A DNA stretch of 64,000 bases from Hymenobacter busanensis. Lineage in GTDB: Bacteria; Bacteroidota; Bacteroidia; Cytophagales; Hymenobacteraceae. The notes beneath the pieces were generated by a model, which was not told the DNA's origin, ran no database searches, and saw only the letters and a list, made by a program, of their open reading frames with translations. Position numbers and translations under genes: made by a program. The DNA is taken from NCBI RefSeq assembly GCF_008727865.1, contig NZ_VTWU01000005.1, positions 124,001 through 188,000 on the forward strand, written 5' to 3'. Below, one piece after another: positions 1-8,959 of the stretch. How positions within the stretch are numbered: position 1 is the stretch's first letter; every line of letters begins with the position of its first letter.

Positions 1-1254
1 CGCGCCGGCGCCGACGTGGGCCGTTCCATCAACCTAGCGTTGTCGGACCGGGGCTGGCGGGCCCTCGAAGGCGTGGGCGTGGCCGAAGCCGTGCGCGAAG
101 TAGCCATTCCCATGTACCGCCGCGTGATGCACGACGTCAAAGGGCAGCTCACGCACCAGCCCTACGGCCTGCCCGGTCAAGCCATCTATTCGGTGTCGCG
201 GGGCGGGCTGAACCGCCGCTTGCTGGAGTTGGCCGAAGCCGAGCCCGGCGTAACGCTGCAGTTTCAGCAGCAATGCCTCGACGTGAACCTGCGCCAGCGC
301 GAGCTGCACCTGCGCGATGCGGAAACCGGTGCCGAGCAGCACGTGGCCTTCCGCCGCCTGTTTGGTACCGACGGCGCTTTTTCGGCCGTGCGCGGCGCGC
401 TGCAGAAGACCGACCGTTTCAACTACTCGCAGTCGTACCTGGAGTACGCCTACAAAGAGCTGACTATTGCGCCGGCTGCCGATGGCGGCTGGGTGCTGGA
501 AAAGAACGCGCTGCACATCTGGCCGCGCGGGCGCTACATGATGATTGCGCTGCCCAACCTCGACGGCTCGTTCACCTGCACCCTGTTTTTCCCCTTCGAA
601 GGCGAAGAGTCGTTTGCCGCGCTGCCGACGCCGGCCGACGTGGAAGCCTTTTTCGGGCGGGTGTTTCCCGATGCCTTGCCGCTGATGCCCGAGCTGACCG
701 AGGATTTCTTCCACAATCCCACCGCTTCGCTGGTCACGGTTAAGTGCTTTCCCTGGGCCTTCGGCGACGAGGCGCTGTTGCTCGGCGACGCCGCCCACGC
801 CATCGTACCGTTCTATGGGCAGGGCATGAACGCCGGTTTCGAAGACTGCACGGTGCTCAACCAGCTGATGGACCAGCACGGCGACGACTGGGAAACCATT
901 TTCGAGGCTTTTCAGGAGCAACGCAAGCCCAACGCCGACGCCATTGCCGAAATGGCGGTGTACAACTTCGTGGAAATGCGCGACCGGGTAGCCGACCCGC
1001 GTTTTTTGCTGCAGAAGCAGATTGAAAGCAAAATCACGGCTCAATACCCCGGCCAGTGGTTGTCGCTCTATTCGCAGGTCACGTTTTCGCACACGCCCTA
1101 CCACGCAGCTTGGACCAACGGCCAGCGGCAGGATGCCATTATGGCGCGCATCATGCCGCACATTCAGCGCCCCGAAGACTACGACCGGCCGGAAGTGCAG
1201 GACCTGCTGCAACAGGAAATGACGGCTAACCCGGCCGTTGCGGTGCCTGCATAA
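1..1254 (+). CDS. kmo: kynurenine 3-monooxygenase, 5' partial
   Basis: FAD-dependent aromatic hydroxylase that converts L-kynurenine to 3-hydroxykynurenine with NADPH and O2, in tryptophan degradation and de novo NAD synthesis. The window opens inside the gene: the reading frame is open from base 1, so the N-terminal GxGxxG dinucleotide-binding loop is missing (about 50 residues) and about 417 residues are visible. Supporting motifs are RSINLALSDRG near the start and the FAD-binding stretch GDAAHAIVPFYGQGMNAG at about residues 260-280, followed by the hydrophobic C-terminal part typical of KMO. The stop TAA is at 1252-1254. The next gene is convergent, so nothing to the right is co-transcribed. 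Family assignment is secure. What lies upstream (for example kynureninase) cannot be seen. Confidence 0.93.
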   Translation, partial: RAGADVGRSINLALSDRGWRALEGVGVAEAVREVAIPMYRRVMHDVKGQLTHQPYGLPGQAIYSVSRGGLNRRLLELAEAEPGVTLQFQQQCLDVNLRQRELHLRDAETGAEQHVAFRRLFGTDGAFSAVRGALQKTDRFNYSQSYLEYAYKELTIAPAADGGWVLEKNALHIWPRGRYMMIALPNLDGSFTCTLFFPFEGEESFAALPTPADVEAFFGRVFPDALPLMPELTEDFFHNPTASLVTVKCFPWAFGDEALLLGDAAHAIVPFYGQGMNAGFEDCTVLNQLMDQHGDDWETIFEAFQEQRKPNADAIAEMAVYNFVEMRDRVADPRFLLQKQIESKITAQYPGQWLSLYSQVTFSHTPYHAAWTNGQRQDAIMARIMPHIQRPEDYDRPEVQDLLQQEMTANPAVAVPA

Positions 1255-1345
1255 CCCAACTTGTTCTGGTCAGCCCAAGCGTCCGGTCAGCTCCCAAAGC
1301 GGCCGGACATTTGGCGTTCTGGCGGTGCCGGTTTCCCCATCCGCG

Positions 1346-1978
1346 CTAGAGCAGCCCCCCGCTAGCCAGTGCCACGGCGCAGCCTGCCAGCAAGCCTGCC
1401 ACCACTTGTGCCGGCGTATGGGCCCGCAAATACAATCGCGCCCAGGCCACGGCAATGGCTAGCGTCGCCGTGGCAAACAGCCAATAGATAGTGGCAGAAT
1501 TCCCAAGGGCCGGCCGCAGCTGCAGCCACAGTAACATTCCCACCGCACCGCCCATGCCCACTCCGTGGGCGCTTATCTTCCACCACAGCGTGACCAGTAG
1601 CGTGAGCAGCAGGGCCGCGGTAATGCCGCCCAGCGCCTGCACCAGCACCGGGGCATACAACGCCGGATGCCACCGCACCAAGAGCGTAGCGGCCAAGAAA
1701 CCCAACCCCGCCAGTGCCAGCGGCAAGGGGCGCTGGCGTCTTTCGTACAGTTCAACCGAGCTGATTCGGCCGGCGCGCAACAACAGCCACGTGCCTAGAG
1801 CGGGTAGGCCAAATGTGAGCAGAGCCACCACACTCAGCACCCACGGCCGCGCTGCAGAAGCCAGCGGCACCACCGCTGGGGAAAGGCCGAAGAGCAGCAC
1901 GGCAATCAAATAAGCAGGAACCAGCAGCGGGTGCAGCACCACCGAAAGCCCACGTGCCAGCCACCGGAATTGGGACAT
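1346..1978 (-). CDS. PAP2-like integral membrane protein
   Basis: A 210-residue protein with about six hydrophobic segments. Three patches recall the PAP2/type-2 phosphatidic acid phosphatase fold: a basic RRQRPLP motif after the second segment, KISAHGVGMGG in the middle, and ARLYLRAHTPAQVVAG near the C-terminus, which resembles the SRxxxxxHxxxD motif with the last Asp replaced by Gln. The active site is therefore degenerate compared with canonical PAP2 enzymes, and substrate and activity are unknown. ATG at 1978 was chosen over an in-frame TTG two codons upstream, because a TAnnTTTG -7 element sits just upstream. It is convergent with kmo and divergent from the T9SS protein at 2103. Confidence 0.75.
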   Translation of the reverse strand: MSQFRWLARGLSVVLHPLLVPAYLIAVLLFGLSPAVVPLASAARPWVLSVVALLTFGLPALGTWLLLRAGRISSVELYERRQRPLPLALAGLGFLAATLLVRWHPALYAPVLVQALGGITAALLLTLLVTLWWKISAHGVGMGGAVGMLLWLQLRPALGNSATIYWLFATATLAIAVAWARLYLRAHTPAQVVAGLLAGCAVALASGGLL

Positions 1979-1997
1979 AAACAAGGAAGAGTCTTCC

Positions 1998-2005
1998 CAA
2001 AAGTA
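1998..2005 (-). promoter_or_regulatory. candidate Bacteroidota -7 element
   Basis: Read on the minus strand this is TACTTTTG, a full match to the Bacteroidota -7 consensus TAnnTTTG. It lies 19 bases upstream of the PAP2-like ATG, predicting a leader of about 12 nt. No clear TTTG -33 element is present at the expected distance, so this is a moderate call. Confidence 0.4.
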
Positions 2006-2102
2006 GGACGCATTGTATATTTATAGCCCGCTTGTTTGCAGCCTCTGCCCGAACTATCCGTCTTGTAGTGCTGTTGGCTGATTTCCTGCTTTTTCCCGCT
2101 CT

Positions 2103-4760
2103 ATGAATTTTTCTACATCCCCGAAAAAAGCCCTGCTCTGGCTCGCCAGCCTGGTAGTGGTATTCGCCGCCTATTTTGGCTTGCACCGCAGTAGCACACT
2201 GCCCGATACCATGACGCCCGAAGCCCGCGCCAAATTGGTGCAAGTGAGCGAGAAAGAGCGCGAAGGGGAAGAGGGAGAATACGAAGAGGAGGAAGACAAG
2301 GCCGACCGGCCCGACCTCGCCCTGGAGCAAGACGCTGAGCTAACCCGCGACCCAAATACCCTGACGGTGCCGCGTGAACGGCTTGTGGCGGCCTTTGCCT
2401 ACAACGAAGCCCAACGGGCCCAGGCGCGCCTCAGCGGCGGCATGCTTTCCGCCGCTTCCTGGGTTGAGCGCGGGCCTACGAACGTAGGCGGCCGTATCCG
2501 GTCTTTGCTGCTCGACCCTGCCGATGCCACCGGCAATACCTTGTGGGCCGGCGCCGTAGGCGGCGGCTTGTGGAAAAGCACCAACGCCATGTCTACCACG
2601 CCGTCGTGGACGAACGTGAACGGGTTCCTGAGCAACCTTGCCGTAACGGCTATTGTGGCCGACCCCGGCACGGCCACCCGCTATTGCGGCACTGGCGAGG
2701 GATTCTTCAACGCCGATGCCATTCAGGGGGCGGGCGTGTGGAAATCGACGGACGGCGGCGCAACCTGGAGCCAACTGGCGGCTACCAACAACTCCAACTT
2801 CTACTATATCCAGAAGATGGCAGTGCACCCGGTAACGCACGACGTGTACGCCGCTACCCGCACTGGCCTCTACCGCAGCCAGAACGGCGGCGGCTCCTGG
2901 ACCTTGGTGTTGGCCAGCAGCCGGGTAACCGACATTGAACTGGCGGCTGATAACACTTTGTTTGTCAGCGCCGGGCTGTCGGCGGCCGATGGCATTTACC
3001 GCTCGACGCGCGGCGACCTGGGCAGCTGGACCAAGCTGAACACACTGGCCGGTTCGGGCCTGCCCACTTCCGGCTACGAGCGAATTGAGCTGTCGTGCGC
3101 GCCGTCGGATGCCAACCGCGTGTACGCCGTTTTCGAAAACACCTCGAACGGGCTGCTTAACGTGTACCGCTCGATGGACAAAGGCACCACTTGGGAGGTA
3201 ACGAGCCGCCCCGGCGCCACGGCCACCAACCCCACGTTTGACTTCACCAACGGCCAAGCGTGGTACAACCTGATTTCGGCGGTAGCCCCCACCGACCCCG
3301 ACCTGCTTTACGTGGGTGGCCTCGACATCTACCGCACCAAGAACGCCGATACGCTGGCGGCCAGCATTACCTGGGAAAAAGAAACGGGCTGGAGCCTGCC
3401 GACCACGTCGCCTTACTACGTGCACGCCGACAACCACGCCATCATCTTCGGCGCCACCAACGACATTGCCTTCTTCGGCAACGACGGCGGGGTGTTTCTC
3501 TCGCGCGACGCCTCGCAGACCAACGGGGGCAACTCGCCCACCTTCTCCTCGCTCAACCGCGGCCTGAACGTAACGCAGTTCTACGCCGTGGCCGCGCACC
3601 CCACCAACCCCAACTACTACCTGGCCGGCGCGCAAGACAACGGTACCCAGAAATTCACCACTGCGGGTCTGGGCACTACTACGGTGGCCACGGGCGGCGA
3701 CGGCGGCTTCTGCTTCATCGACCAGCTTAACCCGAGCTACCAGTTCACCAGCTACGTGTACAACCAGTACCGTCGTTCCAGCAACGGCGGCGCGTCGTTC
3801 GCTACCATCAACATCAGCAGTACCGTCGGCCAGTTCATCAACTCCTGCGACTACGACAGCAAGTTGAAAACCCTGTACGCTTCCTACGGCAGCGGCACGT
3901 ACCTGGCATGGCTCAACGCCCACACCTCTGGCACGGCCAACGCCACGCCGCGCAGCTTGGGCACTGGTACCGGCACCCCTACGCACTTCACGGTGTCGAA
4001 AACGGTGCGCAACCGCGTGTACATCGGCACCAACTCCGGCCGCATCCTGCGCGTGGATAGCGCCAGCACTACGTCGCCCATCGTAAGCACGCTGCGCATT
4101 GGGTCGAGCGGTACGTCGGTGTCATGCATTGCCGTCGACCCCAACGACGAAACCCACTTGCTGGCTACGTACTCTAACTACGGTACCGCCAGCGTGTTCG
4201 AAAGCATTGATGCCGGCGTCACGTGGACGAACGTGGAAGGTTCGTTGCCCGATATGCCGGTGCGCTGGGCTCTGATTGACCCTTCCAACCGCCGCCGGGC
4301 CATGCTGGCCACCGAAATGGGCGTGTACACCACTGAGCAGCTCGACGGCAGCGGCACCAGCTGGACGCCCGCTAACAACGGCCCGGTGAACGTGCGCGTG
4401 GACATGCTGCGCATGCGCCCCGATGGCATGGTGGTAGCGGCTACCCACGGCCGTGGCCTGTTCACCACCGATGTGGTGCTGTCGGCCAAAAAAGCCAGTG
4501 CTGGGGCGTCCAACCTCATCAGCAACGCCTACCCCAACCCGTTTGACCAGCAGGTAACCATGGAGCTGGCACGGCCGGTATCGGGCCGGGTGCAGGTGAG
4601 CTTGCTGGACGTAAGCGGCCGGCAGGTGATGAGCACGGCGGTTGCGGCTTCGGGCCGCTCGGTTACCGTGGCTACGCCGGCTGGCTTGGCAGCAGGTGTG
4701 TACATCCTGAAGGTGCAGGCCGGCAAAGAAACGGCCACGAAGCGCGTACTGCACAAATAG
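2103..4760 (+). CDS. T9SS-secreted beta-propeller (BNR/sortilin-like) protein
   Basis: An 885-residue secreted protein. The N-terminus is basic and then hydrophobic (about residues 8-27, signal peptide), followed by a very acidic Glu-rich linker (about 40-65). The body has Asp-box repeats of the SxDxGxTW type: KSTDGGATW (about 214), RSQNGGGSW (about 258), RSMDKGTTW (about 356) and ESIDAGVTW (about 700), as in sialidase/sortilin (VPS10) propellers and BNR glycosyl hydrolases. The last 80 residues form a type IX sorting domain beginning AYPNPFDQQV and ending in basic KRVLHK, so export by T9SS and attachment to the surface or release is expected. No catalytic set could be assigned; it may bind or cleave glycans or be structural. 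It is monocistronic and followed by a strong bidirectional terminator. Confidence 0.88.
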   Translation: MNFSTSPKKALLWLASLVVVFAAYFGLHRSSTLPDTMTPEARAKLVQVSEKEREGEEGEYEEEEDKADRPDLALEQDAELTRDPNTLTVPRERLVAAFAYNEAQRAQARLSGGMLSAASWVERGPTNVGGRIRSLLLDPADATGNTLWAGAVGGGLWKSTNAMSTTPSWTNVNGFLSNLAVTAIVADPGTATRYCGTGEGFFNADAIQGAGVWKSTDGGATWSQLAATNNSNFYYIQKMAVHPVTHDVYAATRTGLYRSQNGGGSWTLVLASSRVTDIELAADNTLFVSAGLSAADGIYRSTRGDLGSWTKLNTLAGSGLPTSGYERIELSCAPSDANRVYAVFENTSNGLLNVYRSMDKGTTWEVTSRPGATATNPTFDFTNGQAWYNLISAVAPTDPDLLYVGGLDIYRTKNADTLAASITWEKETGWSLPTTSPYYVHADNHAIIFGATNDIAFFGNDGGVFLSRDASQTNGGNSPTFSSLNRGLNVTQFYAVAAHPTNPNYYLAGAQDNGTQKFTTAGLGTTTVATGGDGGFCFIDQLNPSYQFTSYVYNQYRRSSNGGASFATINISSTVGQFINSCDYDSKLKTLYASYGSGTYLAWLNAHTSGTANATPRSLGTGTGTPTHFTVSKTVRNRVYIGTNSGRILRVDSASTTSPIVSTLRIGSSGTSVSCIAVDPNDETHLLATYSNYGTASVFESIDAGVTWTNVEGSLPDMPVRWALIDPSNRRRAMLATEMGVYTTEQLDGSGTSWTPANNGPVNVRVDMLRMRPDGMVVAATHGRGLFTTDVVLSAKKASAGASNLISNAYPNPFDQQVTMELARPVSGRVQVSLLDVSGRQVMSTAVAASGRSVTVATPAGLAAGVYILKVQAGKETATKRVLHK

Positions 4761-4775
4761 CAGCGCGCAATAAGA

Positions 4776-4843
4776 ACCGCCCCAGAAACCGAAAGCCCGG
4801 AATCGATGCAAATCGGTTTCGGGCTTTCGGTTTCTGGGGCGGT
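4776..4843. terminator. bidirectional rho-independent terminator
   Basis: The arms 4776-4799 and 4820-4843 are perfect reverse complements (24 bp) around a 20-base loop. The hairpin lies between the convergent ends of the T9SS propeller gene and rpoN and serves both strands. Confidence 0.85.
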
Positions 4844-4848
4844 ACTGG

Positions 4849-6426
4849 CTACAGCTCCTTGCGCAAGCGGGCCACCGGGATATTCAGCTGCTCGCGGTAT
4901 TTGGCCACAGTGCGGCGGGCAATGTTGTAGCCGCGGGTGTTGAGCATCTTTTCCAGCTTGTCGTCGGAGAGCGGGCGGCGCTTGTCCTCGGCCTCGATGA
5001 TTTCTTTCAGAATGTGCTTCACCTCGCGGCTCGACGCGTCTTCGCCCGAGTCGGTGGCAATGCCTTCGGAGAAGAAGTACTTGAGCGGGTAAATGCCGAA
5101 CTCGGTCTGCACGGCCTTGGAGTTGGCCACGCGCGAAACGGTGCTGATGTCCATACCGATTTCGGTGGCAATGTCCTTCAGAATCATCGGCCGCAGCTTG
5201 CTCTCGTCGCCGTCGAGGAAAAACTCGTGCTGGTAGCGCACAATCGAGTCCATGGTGCGCAACAAGGTGTTCTGCCGCTGCTTGATGGCGTCGATAAACC
5301 ACTTGGCCGCGTCGAGCTTCTGCTTCACGAAGGTCACGGCCTCCTTGAGCTTCTTGTCTTTCTTGGCGCCCTTGTCGTAAGCCTGAAACATTTCCTGGTA
5401 GTCGCGGCTCACGCGCAAATCGGGCGCATTGCGGGCGTTCAGGGTCAGGCTCAGCTCGCCGTTGTCGTTGGTCAGGATGAAGTCGGGGATGATGTACTGC
5501 ACCCGGCCGCCGCCGGTGGGGCCGGAGCCGCCGGGCTTGGGGTTGAGCTTCAGAATCAGGTCGATGGCCTTCTTCAGCTCGTCGTCTTCCAAGTCCAGCT
5601 TCTGCTGAATGCGGGTGTAGTGCTTCTTGGTAAACTCCTCGAAGGTGTCTTCCAGAATGCGCTGGGCGTGCTCCACCACGTCGTCGTGGGGGCGGTGGTC
5701 GAGCTGCAGCAGCAGGCACTCGCGCAGGTCGCGGGCGCCGATGCCGGCCGGATCAAACGTCTGAATCAGGCGCAGCACCTGGGCAATTTCGTCCTCGGTG
5801 GTTTCGATGTTCTGCGAGAAGGCCAGGTCGTTGGCAATGGCCGACAAGTCGCGCCGGATGTAGCCGTCGGCGTCGATGGAACCGATGAGCTGGGCGCCAA
5901 TGGCCTCCTGCCGCTCGTCGAGGTCGAGGAAGCGCAGTTGCTCCAGCAGCGAGTCGATGAGCGTGCTGCTGGTATCGGCCAGGGGCATGTCGCGCTCTTC
6001 CTCGTCGCCGCCGGTGTCGCCCTGCATTTTGTAGCCGGCTATTTCGTCGTCGTCGAGGTAATCGTCGAGGTCAAGGTCGTCCGACTCCTTGACCTCCTCG
6101 GTGGTTTCCTCCTTGGGTAGCTCTATTTCGGGCTCGGCGGGCTCTTCAAAGTCCTCGTCGAGGATGTTTTCCTCGTTGTCGTACTCTTCGCCTTCGGCCG
6201 GCTCGTCAGCGCTGTCGTCGGCATCGTCGCCAAACTCGTCGTCGGCGTCGTCATCGGCCATGTCGGCCTCTTCGGCGTCGCCTTCTTCCAGAGCCGGGTT
6301 CATTTCCAGCTCCTCTTTGATGCGCATCTCCAGCTCCGCCGTCGGTATCTGGAGGAGCTTGATGAACTGAATCTGTTGGGGGGACAACTTCTGCGAGAGA
6401 AGTTGTTTCATGTCAAGTCGTTGCAT
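4849..6426 (-). CDS. rpoN: RNA polymerase sigma-54 factor RpoN
   Basis: The alternative sigma factor that recognises -24/-12 promoters and needs an AAA+ activator to open them. The protein is 525 residues when started at ATG 6426 (MQRLDMKQLLSQKLSPQQ); the Pro-rich extension encoded upstream is not part of the family. Region I (about 1-50) is Gln/Leu-rich and binds activators. It is followed by a long, extremely acidic Asp/Glu linker (about 50-150, region II), the core-binding and HTH regions, and at the C-terminus the RpoN box ARRTVAKYRE that reads the -24 element. The linker is longer than in proteobacterial RpoN, but acidic region II is variable in the family. A partner activator with a GAFTGA loop is encoded at 45957-48053 in this window. 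Confidence 0.96.
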   Translation of the reverse strand: MQRLDMKQLLSQKLSPQQIQFIKLLQIPTAELEMRIKEELEMNPALEEGDAEEADMADDDADDEFGDDADDSADEPAEGEEYDNEENILDEDFEEPAEPEIELPKEETTEEVKESDDLDLDDYLDDDEIAGYKMQGDTGGDEEERDMPLADTSSTLIDSLLEQLRFLDLDERQEAIGAQLIGSIDADGYIRRDLSAIANDLAFSQNIETTEDEIAQVLRLIQTFDPAGIGARDLRECLLLQLDHRPHDDVVEHAQRILEDTFEEFTKKHYTRIQQKLDLEDDELKKAIDLILKLNPKPGGSGPTGGGRVQYIIPDFILTNDNGELSLTLNARNAPDLRVSRDYQEMFQAYDKGAKKDKKLKEAVTFVKQKLDAAKWFIDAIKQRQNTLLRTMDSIVRYQHEFFLDGDESKLRPMILKDIATEIGMDISTVSRVANSKAVQTEFGIYPLKYFFSEGIATDSGEDASSREVKHILKEIIEAEDKRRPLSDDKLEKMLNTRGYNIARRTVAKYREQLNIPVARLRKEL

Positions 6427-6474
6427 AGCGAAAAATGCGGGCGGCGGCGGCGGAAAAGCGGTTGTGGCTTCAGC

Positions 6475-6482
6475 CAAAGATA
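6475..6482 (-). promoter_or_regulatory. candidate -7 promoter element of rpoN
   Basis: On the minus strand it reads TATCTTTG, a classical TAnnTTTG -7 box, 48 bases upstream of the rpoN ATG. A leader of about 40 nt is predicted. The -33 element is not clear. Confidence 0.5.
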
Positions 6483-6603
6483 GCCGTTTGTGTACTTCGT
6501 TCGGGGCCGAAAGGTTGGTCCTTGTTGCGTGCTATTGCGGGGCAGCCGGCCGGCAGAGCGCACGAACTACGGCCGGCTGCGCAATTTCTCGCGGCCAGCC
6601 GAC

Positions 6604-6611
6604 TATTTTTG
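6604..6611 (+). promoter_or_regulatory. candidate -7 promoter element of asnS
   Basis: TATTTTTG matches TAnnTTTG and lies 25 bases before the asnS ATG at 6637, giving a predicted leader of about 19 nt. A TTTC at the -33 distance is a weak match. The element supports the ATG at 6637 rather than the open frame further upstream. Confidence 0.45.
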
Positions 6612-6636
6612 CTGGCTCAATCCCATCGGTAAGCCA

Positions 6637-8037
6637 ATGTCCGTCAGAAGATCAAGCGTAGCCGCACTGCTCGCCAGCCAGGAGCTGGACCGCGAAGTGC
6701 TGGTAAAAGGCTGGGTACGCACCCGCCGCGGCAACAAGTTCGTGCAGTTCATTGCCGTAAACGACGGCTCGACCATTCATAGCATTCAGGTGGTTGCCAA
6801 CGCCGAGACCTTCCCGGAAGAGAAGCTGAAAGCCGAGGGCGTGGAAAACGGCGCCGCCGTAGCCATTCGCGGCACGCTGGTAGCCTCGCAGGGCAAGGGC
6901 CAAACGGTGGAAATCCAGGCCACCGACATCGAGGTGTACGGCGCGGCCGATACCACCACCTACCCGCTGCAGAAGAAGGGCCACACGCTGGAGTTCCTGC
7001 GCGAAATTGCCCACTTGCGCCCCCGCACCAACACCTTCGGGGCGGTGCTGCGCCTGCGCCACGCGCTGGCCTTTGCGGTGCACCAGTATTTCAACGACAA
7101 CGGCTTTTTCTACGTTCACACGCCCATCATCACGGGTTCCGATGCCGAAGGTGCCGGCCAGATGTTCCGCGTAACCACGTTGCCCGAGCAAAACCCGCCG
7201 CTCAACGAAGCCGGCCAGGTCGATTATGGCCAGGACTTCTTTGGCAAGGCCACCAACCTCACGGTGTCGGGCCAGCTGGAGGGCGAAATTGCCGCCATGG
7301 CCCTGGGCAAGGTCTACACCTTCGGCCCCACATTCCGCGCCGAAAACTCCAACACGGCCCGCCACTTGGCCGAGTTCTGGATGATCGAGCCGGAAATGGC
7401 CTTCTACGACCTGCAGGACAACATGGACCTGGCCGAGGACTTCCTCAAGTACCTCGTGCGCTACGCCCTGGAGAAATGCCAAGACGACCTCAAGTTCCTC
7501 ACCGAGCACTACGACAAGGAGTTGCTCACGCGCCTGCAGTTCGTGGTCGACAACGACTTCCAGCGCCTAACCTACACCGAGGCGGTGGACATCCTGAAAT
7601 CGGCCAAGCAGAAGTTCGAGTTTCCCGTTGATTGGGGCACCGATCTGCAATCGGAGCACGAGCGGTACCTGGTGGAGAAGCACTTCAAGAAGCCGGTTAT
7701 CCTGACCAATTACCCGAAGGACATCAAGGCCTTCTACATGAAGCTCGACGAGGACGGCCGCACCGTGCGCGCCATGGACGTGCTCTTCCCCGGCATCGGC
7801 GAAATCATCGGCGGCTCGCAGCGCGAGGAAAACCTGGAGAAACTGCAGCAGCGCATGCAGGAAATGCACGTGCCCGAAGAAGACCTGTGGTGGTACCTCG
7901 ATTTGCGCCGCTTCGGCTCGGCCCCGCACGCCGGCTTTGGCCTGGGATTCGAGCGACTGGTCCTGTTCGTGACCGGCATGGCCAACATCCGCGACGTGAT
8001 TCCCTTCCCGCGCTTCCCGCGCAGCGCGGAGTTTTAG
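6637..8037 (+). CDS. asnS: asparagine--tRNA ligase
   Basis: Class IIb aminoacyl-tRNA synthetase that charges tRNA-Asn with asparagine using ATP. From ATG 6637 it is 466 residues, the usual length of bacterial AsnRS; an open frame extends about 49 codons upstream but lacks homology-like content and would cross the promoter. The OB-fold anticodon-binding domain occupies about residues 15-100. The catalytic core carries motif 2 ([19 protein letters not shown]) and motif 3 ([15 protein letters not shown]) near the C-terminus. It is divergent from rpoN, and a short interspersed repeat begins at its stop codon. Confidence 0.97.
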   Translation: MSVRRSSVAALLASQELDREVLVKGWVRTRRGNKFVQFIAVNDGSTIHSIQVVANAETFPEEKLKAEGVENGAAVAIRGTLVASQGKGQTVEIQATDIEVYGAADTTTYPLQKKGHTLEFLREIAHLRPRTNTFGAVLRLRHALAFAVHQYFNDNGFFYVHTPIITGSDAEGAGQMFRVTTLPEQNPPLNEAGQVDYGQDFFGKATNLTVSGQLEGEIAAMALGKVYTFGPTFRAENSNTARHLAEFWMIEPEMAFYDLQDNMDLAEDFLKYLVRYALEKCQDDLKFLTEHYDKELLTRLQFVVDNDFQRLTYTEAVDILKSAKQKFEFPVDWGTDLQSEHERYLVEKHFKKPVILTNYPKDIKAFYMKLDEDGRTVRAMDVLFPGIGEIIGGSQREENLEKLQQRMQEMHVPEEDLWWYLDLRRFGSAPHAGFGLGFERLVLFVTGMANIRDVIPFPRFPRSAEF

Positions 8038-8073
8038 ACCACGGGTTCTTGCGGATTATACGGATTTGGCTAC
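8037..8073 (+). repeat. short interspersed repeat, copy 1
   Basis: The first 23 bases (8037-8059) match 21 of 23 positions of 44194-44216, and both copies are followed by further CGGATTT-like units. The repeat starts on the last base of the asnS stop codon. This looks like a small genome-wide repeat family and is not part of a gene. Confidence 0.5.
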
Positions 8074-8105
8074 GCCAACCTTCGGTTCGTGAACGATTCT
8101 GAATG

Positions 8106-8138
8106 AAAAAGCGGCCTCCTGGTGAGGCCGCTTTTTTT
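8106..8138. terminator. bidirectional rho-independent terminator
   Basis: GCGGCCTC (8111-8118) pairs with GAGGCCGC (8124-8131). An A-run precedes the hairpin and seven Ts follow it. It lies between the convergent asnS and DUF3592 genes and overlaps the last bases of the latter. Confidence 0.85.
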
Positions 8139-8613
8139 ATGTAGCCCAGTCAGCCTTGGGTGGCTGCTGGTTTTTCTCCCAGCTACGAAAGTACCAGGCC
8201 ATACCCAGAGTGGTAAGCAGCCCTAGCAGATTCAGTAAAGCGGAGCCGTATAAGTTCATCCAGTTATCAATTAAGCCTTCATCAGCGCGGGTCGGCAGGT
8301 ACACGACGGGTATGGGCTGGTTCAGGAAATATTCGTGCGCGTCAACCTCGCCCTGGTACAGAATGACTTGGCGCTGTTGGGCCTGGTCGACAAACTCGAT
8401 GGTATAGCGGAAAAACTCATCTTCGGCTATGTGGTCGGCTACCACACTCCTAACCAAGCCAGTTGTGCGGAGGCCCTCCGTTGACAGGTGATAGGCACGC
8501 CGGCCCTGACTAACAGCCAGGATTAGAAAAAGCAAGCTGCCGCTGAGCGTAAGCAGATAGCCCGTAAGCACGTAGTGTCGGCTGGCGGAAGAGGTATGCA
8601 GAGTCATGGGCAA
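8137..8613 (-). CDS. DUF3592-like membrane protein
   Basis: A 158-residue protein with two membrane segments (about 15-35 and 121-140) flanking a soluble domain. The pattern fits DUF3592: a short beta-rich domain with TTGLVRSVVADHI, a YTIEFVD strand, and a PIPVVYLPTRADEGLID loop that resembles the family's VxVxYxPxxPxxA motif. Function is unknown; the family is thought to be a small membrane-proximal domain. It may be co-transcribed with the Rof-like gene just upstream (18-base gap). Confidence 0.7.
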   Translation of the reverse strand: MPMTLHTSSASRHYVLTGYLLTLSGSLLFLILAVSQGRRAYHLSTEGLRTTGLVRSVVADHIAEDEFFRYTIEFVDQAQQRQVILYQGEVDAHEYFLNQPIPVVYLPTRADEGLIDNWMNLYGSALLNLLGLLTTLGMAWYFRSWEKNQQPPKADWAT

Positions 8614-8631
8614 GTAGAACCAGAATACAAG

Positions 8632-8877
8632 CTAGCAATACCCTGCCAGCTCCCGCCCGTCCACCGACACCAGCCAATCCAGCCGCAGCTCGAAGCCGTC
8701 GGCCAGGCGCAGGTACTCCACCTTGTCGCGGATGTAGAGGTCCTGGATGACGCCGTGATAGGTGCTGGGCGGCGTGTCGGGCTCGGTGCGGTAGGTGAGG
8801 GTGCAAGCTTGGCCGGTAGTGGCGCGGGCTTCCAGTTCGTCGTAAAAGCTGCAGCTGATGGGACGGTAGGTGGTCAT
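8632..8877 (-). CDS. Rof-like Rho-binding antiterminator
   Basis: An 81-residue protein. The N-terminus MTTYRPISCSFYDELEA matches the start of E. coli Rof (YQPINCDDYDNLELA, from memory), and DKVEYLRLADGFELRLDWL matches its second half, including the conserved ELRLDxI/L strand. Rof is an Sm-like fold that binds transcription terminator Rho and blocks RNA loading. A similar anti-Rho role is inferred here and has not been shown in Bacteroidota. It may form a two-gene transcript with the DUF3592 gene downstream. Confidence 0.72.
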   Translation of the reverse strand: MTTYRPISCSFYDELEARATTGQACTLTYRTEPDTPPSTYHGVIQDLYIRDKVEYLRLADGFELRLDWLVSVDGRELAGYC

Positions 8878-8959
8878 GGAAACGGGAAAATAGAGGTTGG
8901 CTAATAAGAGGAAGTAAGTGCTTAATTTACAGCTTCAACCACTCAAAATACCCCACCCT

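Noticed and set aside
34-1212. Long minus-strand open frame of 392 codons opposite kmo
   Set aside because: It lies fully inside kmo, which has clear FAD motifs; its composition is the His/Val/Gly-rich shadow typical of high-GC genes.
1281-1308. GTCCGG...CCGGAC hairpin between kmo and the PAP2-like gene
   Set aside because: Only a 6-bp stem and no T-run on either strand; too weak to call a terminator.
2340-3986. Minus-strand open frame of 548 codons opposite the T9SS propeller gene
   Set aside because: Antisense shadow with no recognisable domain; the plus-strand protein has Asp-boxes, a signal peptide and a sorting domain.
5014-6120. Plus-strand frame inside rpoN
   Set aside because: Shadow of a well-supported sigma-54 gene on the other strand.
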